Source: DATAEG01 sp051001975
Lineage (GTDB): Bacteria; Actinomycetota; Actinomycetes; Mycobacteriales; Jatrophihabitantaceae
Length of the DNA: 64,000 bases
Direction of reading: 5' to 3'
Assembly: GCA_051001975.1 (NCBI GenBank)
Contig: JBPCMU010000013.1
Location: 1 to 64,000 of the forward strand
The notes below the pieces were generated by a model. It was not told the DNA's origin. It ran no database searches and saw nothing but the letters and a program-made list of their open reading frames with translations. Of this stretch, positions 27,465-35,420 are shown one piece after another (the stretch's first letter is position 1; every line of letters begins with the position of its first letter). A program made the position numbers and the translations under genes.

Positions 27465-28085
27465 GTGGAGTTCGCCGAAGTCGTCAGACGACGCCGGATG
27501 GTCCGCGCCTACCAGACCGACCGGCCGGTACCCCGGGAGGTGCTGGAGCGGTTGCTTTCCTACGCGACGCATGCACCGTCCGCAGGGTTCTCGCAGGGTT
27601 GGCACTTCCTCGTGCTGGAGCGCCCCGCCGACCTCGCCGCGTACTGGGCAACGACGACCTCGGACGGCGATCCGGCCGACGACGACTCCTGGTTGGCCGG
27701 CATGCGCAGCGCACCGGTGCTGGTCATCGCCTTGTCCGACCGCGAGGCGTACCTGACCCGGTATGCCGAGCCGGACAAGGGCTGGACCGATCTGGACGAG
27801 ACGCGGTGGCCCGTTCCCTACTGGCACATCGACACCGGGATGGCGTCATTGCTCATGCTGCTCGGCGCGGTCGACGAAGGCCTGGCCGGTTGCTTCTTCG
27901 GAGTTCCACCGGAGCATCACGCGGCCGTCCGTGAGCAGTTCGGCGTTCCTATCGGGCTGGTCCCGGTCGGCGTGGTCAGCGTCGGCTACCCGGCCACGGA
28001 CGTGAGGTCGCCTTCCCTGCGCCGCGGTCGGCGCGGACTGGACCAGGTGCTGTCGGTCGGCAAGTACGGCGACGCCTGGCGGTGA
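27465..28085 (+). CDS. Nitroreductase family protein
   Basis: FMN-dependent oxidoreductase, 206 aa from the GTG at 27465 with AGAGGGGG upstream; the frame is open from 27429. FMN-binding signatures are RRRMVRAYQTDRPV at the N-terminus, THAPSAGFSQGWHFLVL, and the C-terminal VPVGVVSVGYP and SLRRGRRGLDQVL. NAD(P)H-dependent reduction of nitro or quinone compounds is the family activity; the physiological substrate is unknown. Confidence 0.88.
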   Translation: MEFAEVVRRRRMVRAYQTDRPVPREVLERLLSYATHAPSAGFSQGWHFLVLERPADLAAYWATTTSDGDPADDDSWLAGMRSAPVLVIALSDREAYLTRYAEPDKGWTDLDETRWPVPYWHIDTGMASLLMLLGAVDEGLAGCFFGVPPEHHAAVREQFGVPIGLVPVGVVSVGYPATDVRSPSLRRGRRGLDQVLSVGKYGDAWR

Positions 28086-28135
28086 ATTCGATTGCCACGA
28101 GTGCTTGCATCGGGGCAACGCGGCGTGGGGCCGAC

Positions 28136-29149
28136 TCAGCCGGTCGGTTGCTCCGGCGGGCGAGGCAGGCCCCGCGCCACAGTCGGCGCCATCAACCCGA
28201 CGATGCGCTCAAGGTCGTCGATGGTGGCGAACTCGACAACAATACGCCCCTTTCGTTTCCCAATGTCTACTTTAACCCTGGTATCGAAGGTGTCCGACAG
28301 CTTCTCGGCCAGGTCCGCAGCGGCCGGCGCGACGAACCGTCGACCTGGGCTACGGCGCGTTGCCGGCTTGTTCAGCCCGCCGTTGGTGACCGCGACTGTC
28401 ACCAGCTCCTCGGTGGCACGCACGGACAAGCCCTCAGCGACGATCCGGCCCGCCAGTTCGTCCTGATCGTCCGCGCTCGGTAAGGCAAGCAGGGCGCGGG
28501 CGTGCCCGGCTGACAGCACCCCGGCCGCGACCCTACGTTGTACCGGCACCGAGAGGTTCATCAGCCGGATGGTGTTGCTGACATGCGAGCGGCTGCGCCC
28601 GATCCGTCCGGCCAGCTCGTCATGGGTGACGCCGAATTCCTCAAGCAGCTGTTGGTAGGCCGCGGCTTCTTCCAACGGGTTCAGCTGGGCGCGGTGAATG
28701 TTCTCCAGCAAGGCATCACGCAACAATGCCTCGTCGGCGGTGTCGCGCACGATCGCCGGGATCGCGGAGAGACCGGCAGCAGTGGCCGCACGTAGCCGCC
28801 GTTCGCCCATCACCAGTTCGTAGTTCGCGCCGACCGGCCGCACCACGATCGGCTGCAGCACGCCGAATTCGCGCACCGAGTGGGTCAGTTCGGTGAGCGC
28901 GTCCTCGTCGAATACGGTGCGTGGTTGCTTCGGGTTCGCCGTGATCTGTTCGACCGGGATCTCGCTGAATCGGGCGCCAGGCGTTTCCTGCAACCCGACC
29001 GAGGCGTCGCTGCCGGTCACCGTCTGTGTCGGCGAGTGCTCCGCCTCGTCGTGCTGCGGCGTGGCGTCCTGCGACTCCCCCGGCGATGCCGCCGTCGGGA
29101 TGAGCGCGCCGAGCCCGCGACCGAGGCCGCCGCGTCGTCTGGACGTCAC
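28136..29149 (-). CDS. parB: Chromosome partitioning protein ParB
   Basis: DNA-binding CTPase that loads at parS and spreads, 337 aa. GTG start overlaps the parA stop (GTGA). The N-terminus RRRGGLGRGLGALIPT binds ParA. The CTP/spreading domain carries GERRLRA (about 115-121). The helix-turn-helix lies about 168-200 (GVTHDELAGRIGRSRSHVSNTIRLM), and the C-terminal dimerisation region ends DDLERIVGLM. Its target sites lie inside the neighbouring parA gene. Confidence 0.96.
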   Translation of the reverse strand: MTSRRRGGLGRGLGALIPTAASPGESQDATPQHDEAEHSPTQTVTGSDASVGLQETPGARFSEIPVEQITANPKQPRTVFDEDALTELTHSVREFGVLQPIVVRPVGANYELVMGERRLRAATAAGLSAIPAIVRDTADEALLRDALLENIHRAQLNPLEEAAAYQQLLEEFGVTHDELAGRIGRSRSHVSNTIRLMNLSVPVQRRVAAGVLSAGHARALLALPSADDQDELAGRIVAEGLSVRATEELVTVAVTNGGLNKPATRRSPGRRFVAPAAADLAEKLSDTFDTRVKVDIGKRKGRIVVEFATIDDLERIVGLMAPTVARGLPRPPEQPTG

Positions 29150-30141
29150 GATGTCTCCTTCTCCTGGCCCGGACCGGTCCCCGCGGCACCACGCTGAGCG
29201 ATCTCCCGGGCTGCCTCCAGGTAGCCGATCGCGCCGCGGGAGCCGGCGTCGTAGGTGATAACCGTCTGGCCGAAGCCCGGCGCTTCAGACACGCGCACAT
29301 TGCGGGGGATTACCGACTCGATGACGAGATCGCCGAAATGGTTGCGTACCTCGTCGGCGACCTGGTCGGCCAGGCGGGTGCGCGCGTCGTACATGGTGAG
29401 CAGCACCGTACTTACCGCGATCTGCGGGTTCAGGTGAGCGCGAACCAGGTCGATGGTGCTGAGGAGTTGAGCTAAGCCCTCCAGCGCGTAGTACTCACAC
29501 TGGATCGGGATGAGTACCTCACGGGCAGCCACCAGCGCGTTCAACGTGAGCAGCCCGAGTGATGGCGGGCAGTCGATCAGGATGTAGTCAACGTCCTGCC
29601 CGAATGCCTCCACCGCACGCTGTAGTCGGAACTCTCGAGCGACCTGGGAGGTCAACTCGATCTCCGAGCCGGCCAGGTCGATGGTGGCCGGGATGCACCG
29701 CAGCGTCGACGCAATCGAGACGGGAGCGGTCAACTCGTCCAGTGGCCGACCGCCGAGCAGCGCGTCATAGATCGACGGGGTGCCGACGGAGTGGTCGACG
29801 CCCAACGCGGTGCTCGCGTTTCCTTGCGGGTCCAGGTCGATGACCACAACTCGCAGACCGTGCAGCGCCAGGGCGGCTGCGATGTTCACCGCAGTAGTGG
29901 TCTTACCGACTCCGCCTTTCTGGTTCGCCACTGTCATCACCCGACGATGCGGCGGGCGGGGCCAGGCTTCGTTGCGTACGTTCATCACGTGGACGGCTGC
30001 GGCTGCTTCACGTGCGATCGGCGTGTCCGGTGTCGGTGATGTTTCACGTGAAACATGGTCCTCGAAGACAGGCAGGCCAGGCCGTGTTTCACGTGAAACA
30101 TCGGCCCCATCAGTCGCTTCTGGCGGCACAGGATCAGTCAT
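29146..30141 (-). CDS. parA: Chromosome partitioning ATPase ParA
   Basis: Walker-type ATPase of 331 aa. The deviant Walker A KGGVGKTTT is at 75-83, with VVIDLDPQGNAS following and IDCPPSLGLLTLNAL later. The N-terminal roughly 65 residues are an extension. It twice contains VSRET (residues 15-19 and 30-34), because two perfect parS sites are read in frame there. ATG start overlaps the end of rsmG coding by a few bases. It works with ParB in origin segregation. Confidence 0.96.
   Translation of the reverse strand: MTDPVPPEATDGADVSRETRPGLPVFEDHVSRETSPTPDTPIAREAAAAVHVMNVRNEAWPRPPHRRVMTVANQKGGVGKTTTAVNIAAALALHGLRVVVIDLDPQGNASTALGVDHSVGTPSIYDALLGGRPLDELTAPVSIASTLRCIPATIDLAGSEIELTSQVAREFRLQRAVEAFGQDVDYILIDCPPSLGLLTLNALVAAREVLIPIQCEYYALEGLAQLLSTIDLVRAHLNPQIAVSTVLLTMYDARTRLADQVADEVRNHFGDLVIESVIPRNVRVSEAPGFGQTVITYDAGSRGAIGYLEAAREIAQRGAAGTGPGQEKETS
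30040..30055. promoter_or_regulatory. parS: parS site inside parA (distal to start)
   Basis: Perfect 16-bp ParB site TGTTTCACGTGAAACA. The flanking A and T extend the palindrome to 18 bp. It encodes the HVSRET segment, parA codons 29-34. A degenerate third copy (TGCTTCACGTGCGATC) is at 30005-30020. Confidence 0.97.
30085..30100. promoter_or_regulatory. parS: parS site inside parA (proximal to start)
   Basis: A second perfect TGTTTCACGTGAAACA, 45 bp (start to start) from the first. It encodes DVSRET, parA codons 14-19. Both sites lie within about 100 bp of the parA start and roughly 6-7 kb from the probable oriC. Confidence 0.97.
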
Positions 30142-30844
30142 GACGTCCTTTTCCCGGTGACCCTGCCGTCCGTCGGATCACAACCACTCGGGTGGGTAGC
30201 TCGACCATACCGGTCCCACACTGTGCGATCCGATCGATCCGACCGCCCAACCGTGCCACCGTGACGCGATGCTGCTCGACCTCGATATCTGCCCGGACGC
30301 CCTTGATCGCGAGCAAGTCACCACCGCGCGCCAACAGCGGCAAGCACCACCCGGCGAGCCGATCGAGTGGAGCTACGGCTCGCGCCGTCACCCACCGAGC
30401 CGGTCCAACGCGATCGCGCACCTGGAAGTCCTCGGCCCGTCCACGGACGACGCTCACCTGATCGGTAAGAGCGAGCGCGTCGACTGCCTCCGTTAAAAAT
30501 TCGGCACGGCGCAGCAGTGGCTCGACGAGGTCGATTGTCACATCTGGACGGACGCAGGCCAGCACCAGACCGGGTAGGCCGGCGCCGCTGCCGACATCGA
30601 CCGCGTGTGCATCCTGCGGGAGCAGTTCCGCGACAACCGCGCAATTCAACAAGTGTCGGCTCCAGATGCCGGGTGCCTCCCGCGGTCCGATCAGTCCGCG
30701 CTCGACCCCAGGGCCGACCAGCAGCGCGGCATACCGTTCGGCGATCGGCAGCCGGTCCCTGAAGAGGGACTCGGCAGCTATCCGATCCACCCCTTCTGGT
30801 CCGACCACGGAGTCGGCCGCGTCCGGCGCCGAGCCGGGCGGCAC
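30134..30844 (-). CDS. rsmG: 16S rRNA (guanine527-N7)-methyltransferase RsmG
   Basis: SAM-dependent methyltransferase of 236 aa. The SAM motif VDVGSGAGLPG is at 82-92. Other RsmG features are LIGPREAPGIWSRHLLNC upstream and VRGRAEDF, ARWVTARAVAPLDRL downstream. It modifies G527 of 16S rRNA; loss gives streptomycin tolerance in several bacteria. It lies between khpB and parA in the conserved operon. Confidence 0.94.
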   Translation of the reverse strand: MPPGSAPDAADSVVGPEGVDRIAAESLFRDRLPIAERYAALLVGPGVERGLIGPREAPGIWSRHLLNCAVVAELLPQDAHAVDVGSGAGLPGLVLACVRPDVTIDLVEPLLRRAEFLTEAVDALALTDQVSVVRGRAEDFQVRDRVGPARWVTARAVAPLDRLAGWCLPLLARGGDLLAIKGVRADIEVEQHRVTVARLGGRIDRIAQCGTGMVELPTRVVVIRRTAGSPGKGRHD

Positions 30845-30847
30845 TGG

Positions 30848-31411
30848 CTAGCCCTCTGGGTGGACGACTACTCGCCGCTGCGGCTCTTCGCCCTCGGACT
30901 CGCTGCGCACCCCGTCGATACCCGCGATGGCATCGTGCACCACCTTCCGCTCGAAGGGATTCATCGGCGCCAGCCGGGCCGGCTCACCGTTCTCCTTGAC
31001 CGTCGATGCGGTCGACTCCGCCAACTCCGTGAGCTGCGCGCGCCGCTCCTGGCGGTGCCCGCCGACGTCGAGCATCAATCGGCTGCGTACGCCGGTCTGC
31101 TGCTGGACGGCCAGCCGGACCAGTTCCTGCAGAGCGTCGAGCGTGGCGCCGTTCGCACCGACCAGGCCGGAAAGGTCGTCGCCCACGACAGCCACGATGG
31201 CCCGGTCGTTCTCGACATCCAGGTCGATGTCGCCGTCGAAGTCGATGATGTCGAGAAACTGCTCGAGGTAATCGGCGGCGATGTCGCCCTCATGGACCAG
31301 GCGCTCCTGACCTGTGCCGGGGTCATCCGCCACTTCATCGTCGATCACTGCCTCGTCGATCACTGCCTCGTCGATCGGGGCGTCTACCGCGGTCGTGTCT
31401 TCGCTGCTCAC
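30848..31411 (-). CDS. khpB: KhpB/Jag RNA-binding protein
   Basis: The 187-aa product has an acidic N-terminus with a short internal repeat (DEAVIDEAVIDDEVADD). A KH domain follows at about 70-125 (DIDLDVENDRAIVAVVGDDLSGLVGANGATLDAL...). A C-terminal R3H domain ends it (MNPFERKVVHDAIAGIDGVRSESEGEEPQRRVVV). The family, also called EloR or Jag, links RNA binding with cell elongation and division. GTG start with AAAGGAA upstream. Located between yidC and rsmG as usual. Confidence 0.93.
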   Translation of the reverse strand: MSSEDTTAVDAPIDEAVIDEAVIDDEVADDPGTGQERLVHEGDIAADYLEQFLDIIDFDGDIDLDVENDRAIVAVVGDDLSGLVGANGATLDALQELVRLAVQQQTGVRSRLMLDVGGHRQERRAQLTELAESTASTVKENGEPARLAPMNPFERKVVHDAIAGIDGVRSESEGEEPQRRVVVHPEG

Positions 31412-31487
31412 CGCGTTCCTTTCAGTTCATCCGTGCCGCATGCGCACGGGAGCGGTCCGCCCGACCAAGCCGGGCGGAAGTGTGGGA

Positions 31488-32522
31488 TCAGCGCCGTTTC
31501 TTGCGATTCTGCGCAGGGCGCCGGTTGGCTGGCCGGGCGCCCGGGCGGGGCACAGCCGAACCGTTGGCACTCCCGTTGGCGCTGCTAGTGGAGCTGCCAT
31601 TGGACGAGGGTTTTCCACCCGTAGCGGCGGAGTCACCGTTTGCGCGCAAATTGCGCATCGGTTTGGCCCCCGGCGCGGGCTTGGACGCCGTACCCGCCGA
31701 AGTGGGGGCCGCCGCGGCGACCGCATTGGCAGGCACGTGCGGGTGGTACTTGTAGATGTAGAACTGCTGCAGCATCGTCCACAGGTTGCTGGTGAACCAG
31801 TAGATCAACACACCCAGCGGGAAGATGAAACCGGAGAACAGAACCGAAACCGGGATGAAGTAGAGCATCGCCTTTTGAATCGTGGCGGCGGTGCCTTCTG
31901 GCGTCGTAGTGGCGTTCTTCATCACCTGACGCTGGGTGATGAACGTGGCTGCCGAACTCACAATCACCAAGAAGATGGTGACCGAGCGGCTGGCACCGAG
32001 GCTGCCACCCAGACTGGTGATCTTGTCCGCGGCGTCGTGGAACGACGTGGCCAACGGAGCGTCGAAGAGTTTCGCCTTTGCTGCACTGAGCGTCTCGGAT
32101 CGGGAGAAGCCGTACAGCGTCAGGTGATAGGTGTCGGTTCGGTGCGCGGAGTTGGCAACGTGGCGCAACACGTGGAACAGCGAGATGAAGATCGGGAACT
32201 GCAGCAGCATCGGCAGGCAACCAGACAGCGGGTTGAACCCCTGATCCTGTTGCAGCTTCATCATTTCCTGCTGCAGTTGCCGTCGATCGTTCTTGTACTT
32301 GGCGCGCAGCTTCTGGATCTGTGGCTGCAGTTCCTGCATATGCCGCTGATAGTGGATCTGCTTGATGAAGAAGCGGAACAGCAACAGCCGGGCCGTGATG
32401 ACCAGCAGCACGATGGACAGCGCCCACGTCAGCCCGCTGTTCGTGTCCATCCCGATGGCGCTGAGTAGCTGGTGCCAGCGCAGCAGAACCCATGAGACAG
32501 CGGTATAGAGGAAGTTCAGCAC
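31488..32522 (-). CDS. yidC: Membrane protein insertase YidC
   Basis: Sec-linked insertase/chaperone of 344 aa, Oxa1 family. GTG start with AGGAGA upstream. Membrane segments are visible from residue 1 (NFLYTAVSWVLLRWHQLLSA), followed by a basic helical hairpin (MQELQPQIQKLRAKYKNDRRQLQQEMMKL) and QDQGFNPLSGCLPMLLQFPIFISLFHVL. The C-terminal tail is Ser/Asn/Pro-rich and ends in NRRPAQNRKKRR, a probable ribosome-contacting region. Confidence 0.96.
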   Translation of the reverse strand: MLNFLYTAVSWVLLRWHQLLSAIGMDTNSGLTWALSIVLLVITARLLLFRFFIKQIHYQRHMQELQPQIQKLRAKYKNDRRQLQQEMMKLQQDQGFNPLSGCLPMLLQFPIFISLFHVLRHVANSAHRTDTYHLTLYGFSRSETLSAAKAKLFDAPLATSFHDAADKITSLGGSLGASRSVTIFLVIVSSAATFITQRQVMKNATTTPEGTAATIQKAMLYFIPVSVLFSGFIFPLGVLIYWFTSNLWTMLQQFYIYKYHPHVPANAVAAAAPTSAGTASKPAPGAKPMRNLRANGDSAATGGKPSSNGSSTSSANGSANGSAVPRPGARPANRRPAQNRKKRR

Positions 32523-32535
32523 TGTGGGCGGTCTC

Positions 32536-32886
32536 CTATGCAGCCGGTCGCGAACGCGGCGGACGCGCTGCCGGGTAGCTCGTCGGTTCGGCAGTTGACC
32601 GTACTGCCCCTGCTCGGGCCGATCTGCCGATCACGCTCTGATCAACGAGATCTGGGACAGGATCGTGCCCACCACGGTGGAACGGATGGCAACGCATGAT
32701 GCGGCGGAAGGCCAGCCAGCCGCCGCGCAGCGCGCCGAAGCGGCCGACCGCTTCAGCGGCGTAGGCGCTGCAACTCGGGGTGTACCGACACGACGGCGGA
32801 AGCGCCGGGCTGAGGTAGTTCCGGTAGCCGCCGATCACGGCGAGCATTGCTCGGGCGCCCACCGACCGGGATCGAGGCTGCGTCAT
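32536..32886 (-). CDS. yidD: Membrane protein insertion efficiency factor YidD
   Basis: The 116-aa product is from the ATG at 32886, which overlaps the rnpA stop (ATGA); the frame is open further upstream but overlaps rnpA. The core has the family signature LSPALPPSCRYTPSCSAYAAEAVGRFGALRGGWLAFRRIMRCHPFHRGG with conserved cysteines. It assists YidC/Sec insertion. The C-terminal roughly 40 residues are a Pro/Arg/Ala-rich extension. Confidence 0.9.
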   Translation of the reverse strand: MTQPRSRSVGARAMLAVIGGYRNYLSPALPPSCRYTPSCSAYAAEAVGRFGALRGGWLAFRRIMRCHPFHRGGHDPVPDLVDQSVIGRSARAGAVRSTAEPTSYPAARPPRSRPAA

Positions 32887-33248
32887 CGGGATGCTCGGTC
32901 TGCGGTGGATCGGGTCAGTGCGGCCAGCCCGGAGTCGAGTTGCCGACCGAGCTCCGCGGAACCGAGCTCGGCGGCGGAGGGTTTGGCGCGGATCACCAGG
33001 GCTGCGCCGGGCGGTAACTGTGGGATCCGTTCGGCAAGTTGGGCACGCAGCCGGCGCGACACTCGATGGCGCACGACGCTTCCGCCGACTGCCCGACCGA
33101 CGATAAGGCCGACGGTGACCGGCCCAGGCTGAGCCACGGTCGGGCCAGCGAAGTGCAGCACGAGGGCTCGGCGCCCGGTGACCCGGCCGTGCCGGATCAC
33201 TCGGGAAAACTCCTGGGAGGAGCGCATCCGATGCGCCGCCGGCACCAT
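32883..33248 (-). CDS. rnpA: Ribonuclease P protein component
   Basis: Protein subunit of RNase P, 121 aa. The RNR region is represented by VGGSVVRHRVSRRLR (about 53-67), preceded by GRRALVLHFA and VGLIVGRAVGG strands. It pairs with RnpB RNA to process tRNA 5' ends. It lies 14 bp after rpmH. Confidence 0.94.
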   Translation of the reverse strand: MVPAAHRMRSSQEFSRVIRHGRVTGRRALVLHFAGPTVAQPGPVTVGLIVGRAVGGSVVRHRVSRRLRAQLAERIPQLPPGAALVIRAKPSAAELGSAELGRQLDSGLAALTRSTADRASR

Positions 33249-33262
33249 GGCGGTTGCCGGCG

Positions 33263-33400
33263 TCAGGCCGACAGCTCGCTGCGGCCCTTACGACGACGGG
33301 CAGCGAGGATGCCGCGGCCGGCACGGGTCCGCATGCGCAGCCGGAACCCGTGGGTCTTCGACCGGCGGCGGTTGTTCGGCTGGAAGGTCCGCTTGCTCAC
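33263..33400 (-). CDS. rpmH: 50S ribosomal protein bL34
   Basis: A 45-aa basic protein reading MSKRTFQPNNRRRSKTHGFR and ending ARRRKGRSELSA, unmistakably L34. GTG start at 33400, TGA at 33263-33265. It is the first gene of the leftward rpmH-rnpA-yidD-yidC-khpB-rsmG-parA-parB group and divergent from dnaA. Confidence 0.97.
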   Translation of the reverse strand: MSKRTFQPNNRRRSKTHGFRLRMRTRAGRGILAARRRKGRSELSA

Positions 33401-33840
33401 GGTGACGACTCCAAGAAATGACGATGCTTCAGGTGGCCGGTCGAAGCGCCGATGCGCACCGGGCCTGTGGGCGGTCGAGCGGCGGGCCGCGTTCGACCCA
33501 GGACCCGTCTACGGTACGGACCGCCGGGTAGCGCGGTCAAACCCGCGTCTCAGTGGTTCCCGACGCGCCCAGCCAGCATTGTGGATAACGGCTGGGCGCT
33601 GTTAGGTTTTGGCCTCGGTCCACCGTAGGTCCGACCAGCATCACGACGTCGGACCGGTGATTCTGCCCCGAAACGTCCGGTTGGCCGGTCGGCTCGGTTC
33701 GGTCCGCCGTATTTGATCCACAAGTTGTGGATAACTCTGTGGACGACCGCTGGCAGCTGTCTACTGATTGCTGGCCGGGAGCCTCGGTGTAGCCAGGCGG
33801 AACGACGCAGGCGATAGGCGCGGGAAGGAATCAGGGCAGG
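33401..33840. promoter_or_regulatory. rpmH-dnaA intergenic region with DnaA boxes
   Basis: 440 bp without a gene. Perfect reverse TTATCCACA boxes lie at 33580-33588 and 33726-33734, with TGATCCACA at 33714-33722 and a TCGTCCACA-type box (reverse) at 33738-33746. The last three form a tight array about 100 bp before dnaA. The region should carry the divergent rpmH and dnaA promoters and may be part of a bipartite origin or a DnaA autoregulatory site. Confidence 0.7.
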
Positions 33841-35316
33841 ATGGCTGAATCCCAGGATCTCGCAGACGTCTGGCACCGTGTCGTCAGTCGGTTCGACGAC
33901 CAGACGGTACGACCCCAGCATCGCGCCTGGCTCGGGCTGACCCGCCCGGTCGGACTGGTAGAGGACACCGCGCTGCTGGCAGCCCCGCACGACTTCGCCA
34001 AGGAATACCTAGAGAACTCGCTGCGCCCGATGATCTCGGCAGCGCTGACCGAGGAGCTGGGCCGGGACATCCAGGTCGCGGTGACGGTGCAGCCGCCGGA
34101 CGAGTCCGTCGAGCCCCCCTTCACCCAAGCCGACCGGGTCGACGAGAGCAGGTACGACCCAGACGGCCAGGACGACGGGGCCGAATCGCACGGCTATGTG
34201 GGCCCGGGCGGCTGGTCGGGGTTGCCCGACGGCCGAGCCGGAAGGCACGCGATCAAGCACGGATCGGTGCTGGCCGCCTCCGACGCCCGGCTCAACCCCC
34301 GCTACACCTTCGACACGTTCGTCATCGGCTCGAGCAATCGGTTCAGCCACGCTGCCGCGGTCGCGGTCGCGGAGCAGCCGGCGAAGGCTTACAGCCCGCT
34401 GTTCATCTACGGCGACTCCGGACTGGGCAAGACGCATCTGCTGCACGCCATCGGGCACTACGCCCAGCAACTGTTCCCAGGCCTGCGGGTGCGTTACGTC
34501 AGCAGCGAGGAATTCACCAACGACTTCATCAACTCGCTGCGGGACGACAAGATGCACGCGTTCCAGTCCCGCTACCGCGAGATCGATCTACTGCTCATCG
34601 ACGACATCCAGTTCCTGGAGCGCGCCGAGCGCACCCAGGAGGAGTTCTTCCACACGTTCAACACGCTGCACAACGCGAACAAGCAGATCGTCATCAGCTC
34701 GGACCGCCCGCCGCGGCAACTGTCCACGTTGGAGGACCGACTGCGTACCCGCTTCGAGTGGGGCTTGATCACTGACGTGCTCGCGCCCGACCTCGAGACC
34801 CGCATCGCGATTCTGCGCAAGAAGGCCGCACAGGACGGGCTGAACCCGCCGCCGGAGGTGCTGCAGTACATCGCCGAGAAGATCCAGAGCAACGTGCGGG
34901 AACTCGAAGGTGCGCTGATCCGGGTCACCGCCTTCGCCAGCCTCAACAAGCAGGCCGTCGATGTGAAGCTCGCCGAGATGGTGCTCAAAGACCTGATCGG
35001 GGAGTCGGACCGTCCGGAGATCACCGCGGCCATCATCATGGCCGTCACTGCGGAGTACTTCTCGGTCTCTTTGGACGACTTGACCGGCAGTTCACGCAGC
35101 CGAGTGCTCACGACCGCTCGGCAGATCGCGATGTACCTCTGCCGCGAACTGACCGACCTGTCCCTGCCGAAGATCGGCCAGACCTTCGGCGGCCGCGATC
35201 ACACGACGGTGATGCACGCGGAGCGCAAGATCAGGTTGCAGATGGCCGAACGGCTCTCGGTCTACAACCAGGTCACCGAACTCACCAGCCGCATCAAAGC
35301 CCGTGCGCGGGCTTAA
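33841..35316 (+). CDS. dnaA: Chromosomal replication initiator DnaA
   Basis: Origin-binding AAA+ ATPase of 491 aa, close to the mycobacterial size and shorter than the roughly 650-aa Streptomyces proteins. Domain I is at 1-80; a flexible domain II with charged/Gly-rich sequence is at 85-150. Domain III has Walker A GDSGLGKT (191-198) and Walker B LLIDDIQF (251-258). Domain IV carries the signature GRDHTTVMHAERKI (about 451-464). ATG start. Confidence 0.98.
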   Translation: MAESQDLADVWHRVVSRFDDQTVRPQHRAWLGLTRPVGLVEDTALLAAPHDFAKEYLENSLRPMISAALTEELGRDIQVAVTVQPPDESVEPPFTQADRVDESRYDPDGQDDGAESHGYVGPGGWSGLPDGRAGRHAIKHGSVLAASDARLNPRYTFDTFVIGSSNRFSHAAAVAVAEQPAKAYSPLFIYGDSGLGKTHLLHAIGHYAQQLFPGLRVRYVSSEEFTNDFINSLRDDKMHAFQSRYREIDLLLIDDIQFLERAERTQEEFFHTFNTLHNANKQIVISSDRPPRQLSTLEDRLRTRFEWGLITDVLAPDLETRIAILRKKAAQDGLNPPPEVLQYIAEKIQSNVRELEGALIRVTAFASLNKQAVDVKLAEMVLKDLIGESDRPEITAAIIMAVTAEYFSVSLDDLTGSSRSRVLTTARQIAMYLCRELTDLSLPKIGQTFGGRDHTTVMHAERKIRLQMAERLSVYNQVTELTSRIKARARA

Positions 35317-35420
35317 TGGCCAATTCCTATGGCGCCGGCTTCGCAAGCTCAGCCGAACGCACCTGCCTGGACCTACGGTCGGCAGGGCCTTGCTCACGGC
35401 GCCGGCTTCGCTGGCGTAGT

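Noticed and set aside
31345..31380. Short direct repeat CTCGTCGATCACTGC in khpB
   Set aside because: Only two copies, encoding DEAVIDEAVID in a disordered acidic region; considered normal low-complexity sequence, not a separate element.
7..33400. dnaB-to-ino1 block lies on the dnaA-left side, unlike in mycobacteria
   Set aside because: At first it looked like an inversion, but Streptomyces has the same side and order (dnaB, rplI, rpsR, ssb, rpsF, ponA, ino1, pcnA, trx, par, dnaA), so this is the common actinobacterial layout.
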